DNA of 21,175 nt from Sphacelaria rigidula (GCA_964200075.2 CAXNAA020000457.1:1-21175); one strand, 5' to 3'. Shown: positions 1-9,918, counted from the first letter of the stretch. Translations and numbers: made by a program. Notes: a model not told the origin generated them from the sequence alone.

Positions 1-45
1 AAAGCACAAAAACAAAAACGCGCGGGGGGGAGGGATGAGGGCGAA

Positions 46-97
<52 letters not shown>

Positions 98-996
98 GGA
101 GCAGGGAGGAGGTGAGAGGGTGGGGTGAGTGAGGGTACTGCGATCAACCCTTCGACTACCTTACTGCAGGGACATTCCCCAGCTATATTCAAGTCACGAA
201 GAGTGCTCGTTGGCATAAATGAAGAAACTGGATAGTTTGCATTCAAAGTACTAAGCACTCAAACAGCTCAGAGGTCTTGCGATCGCACAAGTTGTATTTA
301 CATGCTAGTACAGTACCGCTTAGATCGAAAGTTGGCTTATGTGCTGTCTGGCCGGAAGCACCTATCGTACACACCCTAATTAGTTCACGTGTTTTCAGCC
401 CAAGAATGGTTTGAGTCGGCGTCTCTGCCGAGATAATATACAGCATGACAACGCTACGTGTTCTTGTCTCAGTTTATTGTTTCACTTTTGGCGTCTCGCT
501 TTCTACCACCCTCGGGCGAACGACCATTGGCCGCTACGAGCTTACAGCGGTGGCTGTGCTACAGAGCCCAGGTGGAGAGCCCGATCTATGAATACTTCAT
601 TGCACAAGAGCACACATTTGTGATATTTCATGTTTCATTGAATTGTAGCTCCTGATTTCCTTGTTTTGTATGAACTTTCAAGTTATAGTCGTCTGAAGTT
701 TTGCCGTTCCGTTGTTGCTTCGCTTGGATCCTGGGTCGTCATGCGTTGAAGTTGCCTCGGTTGTCTTATCGGGTAGGCCAAATCAAGAACATCTCTAACT
801 CCACAAATCAATATTATTACTCTACTGCGCTTTCAGAACTGTGTATACCTTGTCGATCTGCACTCCTCTACAGTTTCTCGAGTTTTTGTTTTTAATAAAT
901 CTGCTCTATTGAAGAATCAAAACATTGCCATTCGATCGCCCACCGCGATCACTCTGTTTTGTTCACTTTTCACTGAAAACATGTTCCGCGCCTTAC
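1..996 (-). other. Probable intron 10 or 3' continuation of the dehydrogenase gene; no exon found
   Basis: Exon 10 of the minus-strand gene ends at 997 with a good GTAAGG donor, in phase 1. I searched this stretch on the minus strand for the next expected family block (glycine-rich, with a YxG...F.D pattern) and did not find it. The remaining blades of the propeller therefore most likely lie left of the window. The short open frames here show no recognisable domain. Apart from the poly-G tract I see nothing else. Confidence 0.5.
46..96. repeat. 51-nt poly-G homopolymer
   Basis: An uninterrupted run of 51 G, preceded by shorter G runs from position 25 and followed by G/A-rich sequence to about 135. 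Seen directly. Such a run can form G-quadruplexes on this strand and is hard to sequence, so its true length may differ. It probably lies inside an intron of the minus-strand dehydrogenase gene, where it would be transcribed as poly-C. Confidence 0.95.
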
Positions 997-1168
997 CAGT
1001 GCACCTGGACCCTTGACCGTTGTACTCCGTGAGCGTGCCCTGGTGGTTATACTGGAATGCCGGGGCGACGTACCTAGCATCACACGGCTGGTCCTCCGCC
1101 CCCCCCTCGGCAGTGCACGCGAATATAGCGGCGCAAATATCACAGTCCTGGCTCGCGCTATCACACGC
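997..1168 (-). CDS. Dehydrogenase exon 10: YVAPAFQYNHQG block (last exon in the window)
   Basis: The acceptor is ACACATCAG and the donor is CACTG|GTAAGG, ending in phase 1. The exon is 172 nt. It is cysteine-rich at the start (ACDSASQDCDICAAIFAC) and then reads YVAPAFQYNHQGT...GSRCTG. Family members have ..PP.F.Y.H...(C)..G at this point, just before the next GG.YRG strand. That strand must be in the next exon, which is not in the window. Confidence 0.85.
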
Positions 1169-4100
1169 CTGATGTGTTTCAAGCAACCCACGCGTACGAC
1201 ATGCAGAATAGATCATGTGCCGATTGAAGATTCAAGTTGTAGTGGCCACAGCTCTGCCTAGCGCGGATCAATGCACAACCGTGCTCAACGTGCAATGGAT
1301 GGAACACTCTGTTTCCCGGTCAAAAGTATGCGATACAACATATCATCGCCAGGGATAGCGGCTTCGTCGTTTGTCAGCAACACATACATTGTGGGTTTGA
1401 CCTTCAGCGGGGTTCTCTCTACGGTGTGCACACCGATTCCTCTCAGCCGAGGTGGCTCTCCGATATGATCCGCTCGTTCTGGCGACGTTTTCTTGTGATC
1501 CTCTAGTCCGTGCTTTCTAGATATTCAAATGATATCGCCACGGGTGGTACCAGTGATCTACTCCCCCCGTGGTGTTTTTTTTCGCTTGCCTGAGTTAACC
1601 AGCTGTAGGTCGGCAGTGGGATACCATCGCCCTCAACACACGGCCAGCCAAAGTTCGCGGGAAGACTACTCTCCTCCGCTTCCAGAGGGTTGCGTAGGAT
1701 GTTGATTTCCTGCAAGAAAGGACCCAAGGGAAAGAAGGGAGGGGGGGGGGGGGGAATAACATGCGGAACAAGGGCAGCCTTGATGAACGCACCGTCATCA
1801 CCTGACGTCTCTTCATGTTCATGAAACCCGAAGCACTCATGGATCAAGGAGTGTTCCCTCTGGCTTACTGGAGAGTCTGGAGAGTTGAGGGCAGAGGGGG
1901 GCATATGTGAAAAACGGGGTGATCCCGGAAGATGGTTCTGAGGACATAGGCAAAATAGGGGAAGTATTGGGTTTGGAAGATGCTGGGAGAACGAGGCGTG
2001 TAAAGAAGTGCACGAAGGAGTGTTTCATGCAATTTTGTCCTCTGAATATTGTTCTCGTTGCTATGTAGAGCAGAAGGAAACCGCGTGAAACGCGTGTAGC
2101 ATTCTGTGAAGTTTGTTTCATGCCTGAAGGCATACCATCACTAAAACCGAGAATGAAGAATGTGGGGATCGATGCAGGAGGTTTAGGGGTAAGGTGGAGG
2201 TTGGGGTTGGGAGGATGACACCTACACTACAGGAATGCACTGCACGAATGCGGCTAGATTAGAAGTGCCTTTCTATCAGCTTTGGAGATGTGCTTCGCCC
2301 TTGGGGGCCATGCCCCTGGCGGCTTAACCCCACTTGCGCGTTCAAGTGGCCAGACGCGTCGATCGATACTCGAAACAAGACATCCTAGTTGATGCGTGTG
2401 CTTGCGGAGTAGGTAAGGGGGATCGCGAATAATTTCCGATACTTGCTTTGCTTGTTTTCATCGAACAGTGAAAATCACCACGAAAAATACGAGGCCCGTG
2501 TTGCCTGACTTTCCATTTTCGACCGGCGTTGCCCTTAGGAACGCATCCATTTTCATTTGAAAGCTCTATCTCGTCCGCAAAATACCTGAGGAATCCCCGA
2601 TGGTTTGAATGTATTTGGCAGAACGGAATTTCTGTGTGGCGGGTGATGGGAACAGGACAAAAATATTTTGTTTCCTACCAATATGACCCCGTTTAGAATG
2701 CTGTATTCTGGAGCTACTTGTGTATATTTTCTTGCTTACTTCCCCACCTCGATCGTAATGTCTCCCACATCCCCGATGTAGATATCGCCGGTGGTTTCGT
2801 CCGTGTCAAGCCTGAAGGGATTCCTCAAGCCTTTTCCCCACACTTCGTAGTCCGCCTCGGTGAGAGGAAGATCGTTTGCCTCTAGTAGCACATTTTCGCT
2901 GGGGATCCTGATCAGGTGACCCTGAGGTAGTTTGTTCAAAGTGCTGTTGTCAGATCGCAAGTATTATGTTCCAATTAGACCATGGGTTCCACGGTCGCCA
3001 GTGCTACGAGCACACACTCTATCACGTCAAGAGAAATGGCCAACTCCGTAAGGTATTAGTTTCAGATGGATTGAACATGACCTGACCCACGACGAGGAAC
3101 AGAAAGAGGACGTAGAATGGCCGTGAATGGATACGGGTGTTGTGCCCCCTTATTTGTAATACTCCAACGTACATGGTGAGGCAATGGGACATCATTCAGC
3201 GCTTCTGTGCCTCGGAACTCTGCTGGTTGTAGAGTCAAAAGAGTGACACTACAGTGGGAAGCTTCTCCACCTGCAAGAACTGGTCGACCTGGGACTTGAA
3301 ATTCCCCTGTGGCATGGGAACGTCGTCATTGTAGCACTTGTCCTCCTCCGGGTATCCTGGAGAAAGGCGAATGCACGACACCAATGATCGAGGACGAGAA
3401 ACGGAGGTAGCACACAGAGCAGCAAATGTCGTGCACAGGGTTGCGTGAGCATGAACGATGCCACAGGAAGCGACCGGAGGTCCCGGCAGTACATATTTTA
3501 ACGTGGTTAGATATAGCAAGCATCATTATATGGGGCACTGCGCTGTGGGCGCCACGTCGATTGCGTTTGTCCATGTCGTCGCATCCTGAGAAGCGGCGAC
3601 CAACACCAAGAGAAATCACGACAGTAACAGCGAGGATAACAAATAGATTTAATTCACGTGAAAGACCGAAAGCAGTCGAGCATGAACAACAGATCGGGAA
3701 GCGCGGGATCCCGGTACCGTTTGCTATGCAAGAGAGATATGGTGTAGACCAAGAGAATCTCGAGCCAACCCAACCCAATCTCAACCCCCAGGCCGAAGCC
3801 AACCTCAAGCCTCATGACCAGGATCAACCAATAGCATTGCTGACCTGGGTCGAAGGATGCCTGGGAACTGTCGCCGTTGGCGACGAGAAGTGATCCATCG
3901 GAATAAAATTCCATAGCTGTTCCAACAACGGCACGTGAAAGTGAACTTTGTCAGATAGAAGGCTCACTATGTAGTCGTCACAGCTCGGCACGGAGTAGAG
4001 CAGAGCAAGTGGGTGATTGGTTGGGGTGGAGTAGCGTTGGGGTTGAGGGTTGGGCTAGCTTACAGCTGAGAGGTACAACAAGTCGATGCGTAGAAGGTGT

Positions 4101-7100
4101 ACATTACACGCTCCTAGATTCAGGTAATTCCAGTAGTTGAGGCAGGTTTAGCTGTGGGCTTAGGATAACATTATGGATCGATGGGATATTGCCTAGTTTT
4201 GACCTTGTCGCCAACAATCGTGTCGAACCCGAGCAAAGTCTTCGCTCCCTGCATGCACTTCCCGAATACCACTTACTGCAAGACACATGTACGCTCACAG
4301 CAACGCGTGAAACTCTTGCTGTGCACAGGCAAAAACCTTAGGCACGTTGGACGGGAGAAAATATACTCAGCGTGCTTCCTCCAACGCGAAATGCCTTGTA
4401 GAAAAAATCATTTGTCGAAGAACATGACTGCACACAACACGCTGTCCCGCGGCAATCCTCATACCTGCATTGTGATGAGCAGTTGCAGAGGAGCACCAGT
4501 TCTCCATGAGTCTAACCCTGTTCTGCGAGTTGTCGTCGAAACTAAAGTCGGAGCATTTGCTCTGGTCGCCAATATCCATGGTAATGTCGATCTTCAACCT
4601 GTCCAGAACAGCCGTTTGCTCGCAGAAGGGCAGCCCTCTCGAAATATCCGTGCATTCTCCCGTCCTGCGAAGCAATATCCCGCCCGTAAGAGGCGACAAA
4701 AACAGAGTGCTCCACACTTCGATCGCCATATGTTGCGAGATCTTCACCGACCGGAGACTAGCGGCACCACCTTGAGAGGCGGAGAACCTCCGGTCGACGG
4801 GAAAAGTACCTATGGGGGCTAGACGTTTCCGGTTTCAGGCTGCTGATGTTTGCACGATTCGGTGCAAAGGACGTCGAATGTTCTTGTGGTGACGGATCGC
4901 TTGATTTCTTCGAGACGGTACATCAACAATTCAAGGAGATCGAATAGACTACAGATGTGGCCTGGGGAGCATGCATACAGCTATTGGCTACTGAATGCTT
5001 CAAAACACTGGGGTCACGATAGAACCGATTACGATTCCTTTCATAAACGTGGCGGTCCATTTGTGCCGGATACATGGTTCGCGTAACGGTGTCCCCTTGT
5101 ATTTCCGGCCATCCTAAGCATTGCTTGTACGTGTGAGGAAACGATAGAAGTACCGACGATAGGGTACCCTGTGCCCTATGAAAATTCGTGAACGCCGCAC
5201 TATACCCCCAAGTCATACTGCAGGAACACGGTTGTAGTCAGTCCCCAGGAGCTAAGAAACAAAGCAGAACCTCAATTGCACATGGGTCCGTCCGGTTGGC
5301 GTGGCCTCAAGCTTAGGATGAGCAAATGGACATCGAATTTGTTGTACATATGTTGAAACCCCGCGTCAAGTCGAAGGATCCGGGATAGGGCTTGGGGTAC
5401 GGTTTCGACATTCCCCGCGTCCATGAGTACTTTGAGAGCCAAGAGTGGAAGGCGAGGCTCAGGTGGGGTCAAGGACATAGCACTTGGCCTCGGGAGGATG
5501 ACGGATGACATGAAAACAGCTAGTGCAATCGTTTGGGGTTGTGTTCACATTTTTCCATACGATATCAGGGCTGTTGGTGCTGGAACGCGTTCGTGCTCAC
5601 CACCCTTCCGGAGCCAAAGAGTAGAAGAGAAACAAGTACGGCTGCTCTGGAAAGTCGGGGTGAAGCTGTGCACCCGCGAGTCCGTGATCCTGTTGTGACA
5701 CAAACGAATGTCATGGCAATACAAATGAGGCGAATGCGCGGTACATGACCGAACAGGCACAAGGCATGTCACCATTTGTGTCAACCCCATGAAAGCCAAG
5801 ATGAGGACATCAAGTTTCAATCAATCCGGAGGGAAAATCACGTCGAAGGTCGTTCAAACCCCACTCGAAACGAGCAGTAAAGTATTCCCAGACTTGAGAG
5901 GACTGAGCTCACGAAAAGAGAAAACAATGTAACTTCCAGTACAACGAGCGCAATATCGTGATGATAGCAGAAGGAACCGAGCTAACGAACACAACAGAAG
6001 GAAAAAACTGCGTTGTTGAAGATCGTTTGATTGACCAACACCCGTAAATGTGCAATGCTGAAAGCAGGGCTCAGTCCCTCAATCGATATGTTCATGTTGA
6101 TGCGATATCCGAAGTGATTGCATTCAGGATTTATGTTTGCACAACTCCAAGATCCGTAATCCACGCGAACAACACAAACAACCCCTCACACAGAAATTAC
6201 GCTGTATTTTGTGTGAAATTGACCACCTCCCGCTCCTCCCATCTAAAATTATGAGGCGGTACATGAGGGTACGGGTAATCGCTCACCCCCCAGGAGTTGG
6301 TGCGGGCTGAGAGGTTGACAAGAGTCTTGAAGGATTCTCGATCCTCCCCAGGCTGCGCCTTGAACGTGTATATGTCATCCGCCGCTGGGAACAGCTGTAC
6401 CACGCCACCTACGTGTAGAGCAGACATGTTTCATGGTTCAAAAGGGGAAAACCGAACAGGACTATTTTTACAGAGTCCAGGAAACCCTTCAAATCCGAAG
6501 CAATGTATGTCACCGCGACGGGAAATACATGCATGATGGTCACTTGATGTTCCGAAGAGAGCTGATGCACGCATACGCGTGATTTTTATACAACACATGG
6601 TAGAACTTACAGCATCTGGCAGGAAACACTAGTAGCGATTGTGTAAAGATCTAGGCCGTCTGCCGTTAGGTAGTCCTCAACCACATGACTTCGGAACAGG
6701 AGCTCATATAACACGTATCAACATATGCAGCAAACAGTGCAGCGTTTGACTCCTAACCCGATAAATAACAGACCTAGCAGAATTTGTTTCGTCAATCTGT
6801 CCAAAACTTTACCGTGGATGAGGAAAGGAACAACCGTCTATGCTCCCATCGGTTGATAGAAGCAGGGTTTGCCGGTCAGACGGCAGATTAGGTTTACACT
6901 CTTTACTAAAATGACGCAAGAATCCATCGATACCACAACCCGAATAATTTCAGCGTCGCATAGTTTGTGCTTCCTCTAGCGTACCTTCTCCACTTTGTGT
7001 GACAGACGTTCTTGAAGCAGTGGGCGAAACACGAAAAGGATAGCGTACCTTCAAATAATAGAACTGCACTTGGACCGAGTTGAGGTGCGTACAGCCCTTC

Positions 7101-8348
7101 TGAAATACGCTTAAAAGTCTCAAACTCTACTTGAGTCCCTAGTACGTAGTAGCCGACCGGCCCTCCGGTGCGTATCGACGAGGGTATTAGGACCCTGAGA
7201 AACAAGCACTGACCTTTGCCGATGACCATAATGTGGTCGGAGCACGGAGATACCAGCGTTTGAGTAGGGCCGCCGTCGACGGACAACGTGCTGAACACCA
7301 AGCTCAGCTCAAACCTGCGGCTCGTGGGCAGGCGAGGAAGGGTTCGGTTCACCGCCCGGGCGACGTAGAGATGGCATTTTTCATCAGACGCAACACTGCG
7401 ATATATTGCCTGTGTGTTACTGGTACACTGCGGTTGCATTTTACCTGACTACAAAAGAAAGTGTGCAGAGGATAGGCATCGTGTCTCTGCAGACAAGGGT
7501 TTTGTGACCGTGATTCGAGGGGTTACTTCGTTTGGACTCTCCCCTGTCTCAAGATATGATTTCTCAACGTTACATCGTCAGCAAACATGTGCGGTGGTTT
7601 GGATCGCCTTGGGCGATCTTTCAATGTGTAGAAATAGTCCACATGTTGCGAGTGGTGGCGTATGCATGACTGCACATTAACGTTTGGCTGCTGGCAACAC
7701 CACCAACCAACTGACCGGCAAATATTCCTCGTCAATCTGATCTCAAACTGGTACCTACGAGTTTTGTCTGTACCTTTCCTGTTTTCGCGAAGCGCGGGCG
7801 TTACCCGCCCCGGTACTTGCCGTAAAGAAGCATTGCACGTGCTCAGGGTAGTAGTGCAATTGACTTCAACTATAAGCATGTTACAAAATAGAACCACCTC
7901 GGCGCTTGCCTTCCTCGTCCCCTGACGTCACAATATTCGATGTTTTCGTCGTCGCGCGACCCTACTGTTAACATGAGTGGGGGTGCCTTGCCATACAACT
8001 AGTCGTAAATGTTGTCACTCGCCATCATTTGTTGGTGTCTACTCAGAAATGCGCCGAATGGAGGTAATCTATATGACACGGCCCAGTTTACTACGCGTGA
8101 ACATATATTCTGATCAATTTCATTTTCGAGCTTATGAATAACAAACACGGTGCTTAAAAAATACGGGTGAATCGTATCAAGTAATCTAACACGCTGTATC
8201 TCGTGCACCTCTTATCCACAACCGTCGGTACGTCGTCCGCCATACCACCTGCCCCGAAGAGCCCTCCAAGATTCAGCAGTGTTGCCATGGAGAATAACTT
8301 GGCCGTTCGGGTAGCCAGACGCCTCCGCCCCGACGTGGATGGCTTCAT
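997..8348 (-). CDS. Secreted glucose/sorbosone dehydrogenase-like protein (HHIP-like beta-propeller), 10 exons, 3' partial
   Basis: The family comprises six-bladed propellers that oxidise sugars with PQQ, plus relatives such as hedgehog-interacting protein that have lost catalysis. Joining exons 8209-8348, 7214-7314, 6287-6408, 5601-5689, 4465-4664, 3845-3916, 3271-3356, 2748-2921, 1590-1709 and 997-1168 gives one open frame of about 425 codons. It starts with a signal-peptide-like N-terminus. Family landmarks appear in order: a KGG block (exons 2-3), DHGLAG...LHPDFPEQPYLF (3-4), HHNAA...SDGSLLVANGD (5-6), GLRNPF and TGDIYIGDVG (8), NFGWPCVEG (9) and YVAPAFQYNHQG (10). The His of HHN (about residue 215) and Arg-Asn of GLRNPF (about 303-304) match the catalytic His and PQQ-contacting Arg-Asn of soluble glucose dehydrogenase, so activity is plausible but unproven. 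Extra cysteines suggest extracellular disulfides. The C-terminal blades are missing at the window edge. The substrate is unknown. Confidence 0.9.
1590..1709 (-). CDS. Dehydrogenase exon 9: EIN...NFGWPCVEG block
   Basis: The acceptor is TTTCTTGCAG after a long pyrimidine tract. The exon begins GAAATCAAC, so exon 8 plus 9 reads GDVGDITIE-EINILRNP, as in the family (GDVG...EEIN). NFGWPCVEG is the canonical NYGWP.YEG motif. The 3' boundary is uncertain. A GC donor (CTCAG|GCAAGC) at 1590 gives phase 0 and joins exon 10 cleanly. A GT donor (CAGCTG|GTTAAC) ending at 1600 would need an acceptor 11 nt further into exon 10. Confidence 0.92.
1741..1754 (-). promoter_or_regulatory. Poly-C / pyrimidine tract of the exon 9 acceptor
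   Basis: On the minus strand this is a run of 14 C, continued by CTCCCTTCTTTCCC and then TTTCTTGCAG to the splice acceptor at 1710. It is almost entirely pyrimidine for about 45 nt, so it should serve as the polypyrimidine tract of intron 8. Confidence 0.6.
2748..2921 (-). CDS. Dehydrogenase exon 8: GLRNPF and GDIYIGDVG blocks
   Basis: The acceptor is ACCTCAG and the donor GAG|GTGGGG. The exon is 174 nt, exactly 58 codons, phase 0 at both ends. It reads GHLIRIP...YEVWGKGLRNPFRLD...TGDIYIGDVGDITIE. The GLRNP motif carries the Arg-Asn pair that binds PQQ in active enzymes, and GD(V/I)G is a family hallmark. A stronger-looking GTAAGC donor lies 11 nt downstream, but using it would break the frame into exon 9. 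Confidence 0.97.
3271..3356 (-). CDS. Dehydrogenase exon 7
   Basis: The acceptor is TCTCCAG and the donor is TTGCAG|GTGGAG. The exon is 86 nt, with two leading bases, and ends in phase 0. It encodes YPEEDKCYNDDVPMPQGNFK followed by SQVDQFLQ. Family members have a loop rich in Asp/Asn and Cys here and then the G.FRAQ...LDG strand that leads into the next exon's LIRI. Confidence 0.9.
3845..3916 (-). CDS. Dehydrogenase exon 6: SDGSLLVANGD block
   Basis: The acceptor is GGAACAG and the donor is GACCCAG|GTCAGC. The exon is 72 nt, with two leading bases, and ends in phase 1. It encodes MEFYSDGSLLVANGDSSQAS followed by FDP. This is the very conserved strand after the histidine loop (usual form L.FGPDG.LYV..GDG). 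The phase agrees on both sides. Confidence 0.93.
4465..4664 (-). CDS. Dehydrogenase exon 5: cysteine-containing insert and catalytic His block
   Basis: The acceptor is CTTCGCAG and the donor is AATGCAG|GTATGA. The exon is 200 nt, with one leading base, and ends in phase 1. The first part has TGEC...PFCEQTAVLDRLKIDI, corresponding to the Cys..Cys..RLSRL stretch of one branch of the family. The end reads LMENWCSSATAHHNA, matching the DWC...H block that carries the catalytic histidine in active members. The frame is open for another 180 nt upstream of the acceptor, but that part lacks family similarity and does not fit the exon 4 phase. Confidence 0.88.
5601..5689 (-). CDS. Dehydrogenase exon 4: DHGLAG / LHPDFP block
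   Basis: The acceptor is CAACAG. The preferred donor is GTGAGC, ending in phase 2; another GT three bases upstream keeps the same phase and would remove one residue. The exon encodes DHGLAGAQLHPDFPEQPYLF followed by LFYSLAPEG, one of the most conserved blocks of the glucose/sorbosone dehydrogenase family. Overlapping longer open frames on both strands here are out of frame with this block and are shadows. Confidence 0.92.
6287..6408 (-). CDS. Dehydrogenase exon 3
   Basis: The acceptor is ACGTAG and the donor is TGGGGG|GTGAGC. The exon is 122 nt, with two leading bases that complete a Gly codon from exon 2, and ends in phase 0. It reads GVVQLFPAADD...FKTLVNLSARTNSWG. With exons 2 and 4 this reproduces the family pattern of a KGGVV strand, then a loss-of-register loop, then DLS.RT..WGDHGL.G. 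Confidence 0.88.
7214..7314 (-). CDS. Dehydrogenase exon 2: first propeller strand
   Basis: The acceptor is CCGCAG and the donor is AAAG|GTCAGT. The exon is 101 nt, with one leading base and a phase-1 end. It encodes FELSLVFSTL...PTQTLVSP...HIMVIGK, the usual opening of the family: a weakly conserved strand, then Pro-Thr, then a hydrophobic strand just before the KGGVV turn. The frame stays open well upstream of the acceptor, so an earlier acceptor cannot be excluded. Only this one matches the exon 1 phase. Confidence 0.82.
8209..8348 (-). CDS. Dehydrogenase exon 1: start codon and signal peptide
   Basis: This exon holds 46 codons plus two bases. It starts at ATG 8348-8346 (context acgcaATGA) and ends at a GTGCAC donor. 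The product begins MKPSTSGRRRLATRTAK, a basic n-region, followed by hydrophobic residues 18-34 and a plausible cleavage site after GMA at residue 37. That fits a secreted protein or a type II anchor. The exon was chosen because its phase-2 end (AG) joins exactly to the single leading base of exon 2, giving VVDKR-FELSLVF. It is the least certain exon because signal peptides carry no family homology. A 5'-UTR exon further upstream is possible. Confidence 0.75.
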
Positions 8349-9513
8349 TGCGTCTCGATAGCGCTGGTGCTGCTTGGGAATGAAAGAACAAGAAATTACC
8401 ATCCACTTCCTGTATGAATAAGTTCGTGCTGTCATTCGAGTTGTGATTGCTTGAAATTAGTATGACTACACCATAACAAGGAAAACTGATCCGCACAATA
8501 GCACGGAATTTCAGGGGGTGAAATTGCACCGTAACGCGCGAGGCGAACCGTGTGATAGCAAGGTAAAATTTCATCTTCCACAGTGGATCACGACAACAAC
8601 TAGGTGAGGAAAGTATCCACTGGGAAGTAAAAGGAAATATCGCCATCAACGTTCAACGTTCACATCGCTACAACCATCGGAACGCTGCCTCACAGGCGGC
8701 GACCTGTTTATGACATAAGCGGTACGTTCAGGTAGCTATCGACTTTTGGTATTCTCTGGGTGGTTATGAGGCTATGATCGATCCTTCAAGCCAGGAACCC
8801 GCCACATGGATGCAGGGGGGTGGTGTTGATGTGGGCATAGGTATCATGCACAGACAAAAACGAACACTGTCCGCAAATGTGCGGGCACGTTCTAGTGGTT
8901 CAAGATACGAGCAAACAGACACCTCGACTTTTTACAACAACCTATATTCGTGGCTCCTCCGCTGTGAGATTACTGTACGTGGAACCCAAATTCCCAAGGC
9001 AGAAGTCGTGCTATTGAGACTTGGAGTTGCGCTCGCCATATGGAGTGTGTTTATATACATATATTGGCACATTTTTACGTACGCGATATTCGCGAAGAAT
9101 ATGAAGGATTCCCGCGAACATTAAAGTGTGCAGTTCACCAAGAACACTCGCAGTCACCACCAAATACCTGGCCTTGTCGACGAATAGGCTGGAGAGTCAC
9201 GGAGATGATAGCATATCGGTAGGCTTTGGTCGGCATGGAATATGACAACAAGATTAAAAAATGACAACATAGGGTCAGCATTTGTTCTCTCAATCATCCA
9301 CTTACAAAATATCATGCGCCACCTTTTCCCATCGCCGAGAGTTAGTCAAAGCCATACCCGTGATACTTCTGGAAATGACCATCTCCCACATCAGACAACG
9401 CAAAAACTGCTCAAAGTATGATGGCTTTCCACCGCCCTGCCGAGTAGAAACATACAAACCATTCTACTATCTAACGTCGAAATCTCGAAAAACCAAGATA
9501 TTTCCGAGAGTAT
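8349..9513. other. Upstream flank of the dehydrogenase gene; no confident gene
   Basis: This is presumably the promoter and 5' UTR of the minus-strand dehydrogenase gene, but I see no clear TATA box. A plus-strand open frame of 116 codons at 8774-9124 has a hydrophobic stretch near its C-terminus (residues about 79-110, LLRLGVALAIWSVFIYIYW and onward). It could be a small membrane protein but resembles nothing I recognise and may be chance. Confidence 0.4.
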
Positions 9514-9817
9514 GTTTTATATGGTTTTCCTGACTACCTGATACAATTTTGTGATGGCAGCATCGATTGTGAAACATTTTCCCTCCTAAACGATCGTGGC
9601 CGACGTTAGCTAGATGACACCCAAGGTTATATCGACTGGTTACAGTTTCGTCCAATGATTTCACTGTTTTATGTGGTTTTCCTGACTACCTGGTACCATT
9701 TTGTGATGACGGCATCGACTGTAAAACGTTTTTCCACCTAAACGACCGTGGCCGACGTTAGCTACATGACACCCAAGGTTTCATCGACTGGTCACGGTTC
9801 CGTCCAGTGTTTTCACC
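9514..9817. repeat. 152-bp tandem direct duplication (two copies)
   Basis: Copy 1 is 9514-9665 and copy 2 is 9666-9817, head to tail with no spacer. Counted by eye they differ at about 21 of 152 positions (about 86% identity) and have no gaps. Shared landmarks are GGTTTTCCTGACTACCTG, TGGCCGACGTTAGCTA and ATGACACCCAAGGTT. There is no coding signal. The pair lies about 100 bp upstream of the LINE fragment and could be 5' monomers of a retroelement or an independent satellite fragment. Confidence 0.93.
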
Positions 9818-9862
9818 ATGCGAGTAATTGCACGCCATCTCTTTCCACATACATGTTTATAT

Positions 9863-9877
9863 ATAGATAGATAGATA
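9863..9877. repeat. Short ATAG microsatellite
   Basis: About four ATAG/ATAGAT units inside an AT-rich stretch that separates the tandem duplication from the LINE remnant. Confidence 0.7.
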
Positions 9878-9918
9878 AATATATCCGTTCCAACAATTGA
9901 TGATCGACACGATGGTTC

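Noticed and set aside
1262-1470. Minus-strand open frame of about 67 codons lying between exons 9 and 10
   Set aside because: No family block is missing between exons 9 and 10, the frame has no convincing acceptor/donor pair in a suitable phase, and no motif is recognised. It is probably intron sequence.
3426-3893. 155-codon plus-strand open frame overlapping the dehydrogenase
   Set aside because: It lies opposite exon 6 and the intron between exons 6 and 7 of the well-supported minus-strand gene, and has no recognisable domain. It is a shadow.
4181-4822. 213-codon plus-strand open frame, the longest in the window
   Set aside because: It lies antisense to exon 5 and its flanking introns. 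The minus strand carries clear family motifs there, while this frame has none.
5272-5511. Minus-strand 79-codon frame, with LSRILRLD in its sequence, as an additional dehydrogenase exon between exons 4 and 5
   Set aside because: Exon 4 joins exon 5 directly in phase and in the expected family order (Cys..PFC..LDRLKI follows the LFYS strand). Adding this piece has no family support, and it lacks a good donor.
7523-7897. Minus-strand 124-codon frame between exons 1 and 2
   Set aside because: It falls in intron 1, does not connect in phase with either exon, and carries no family similarity.
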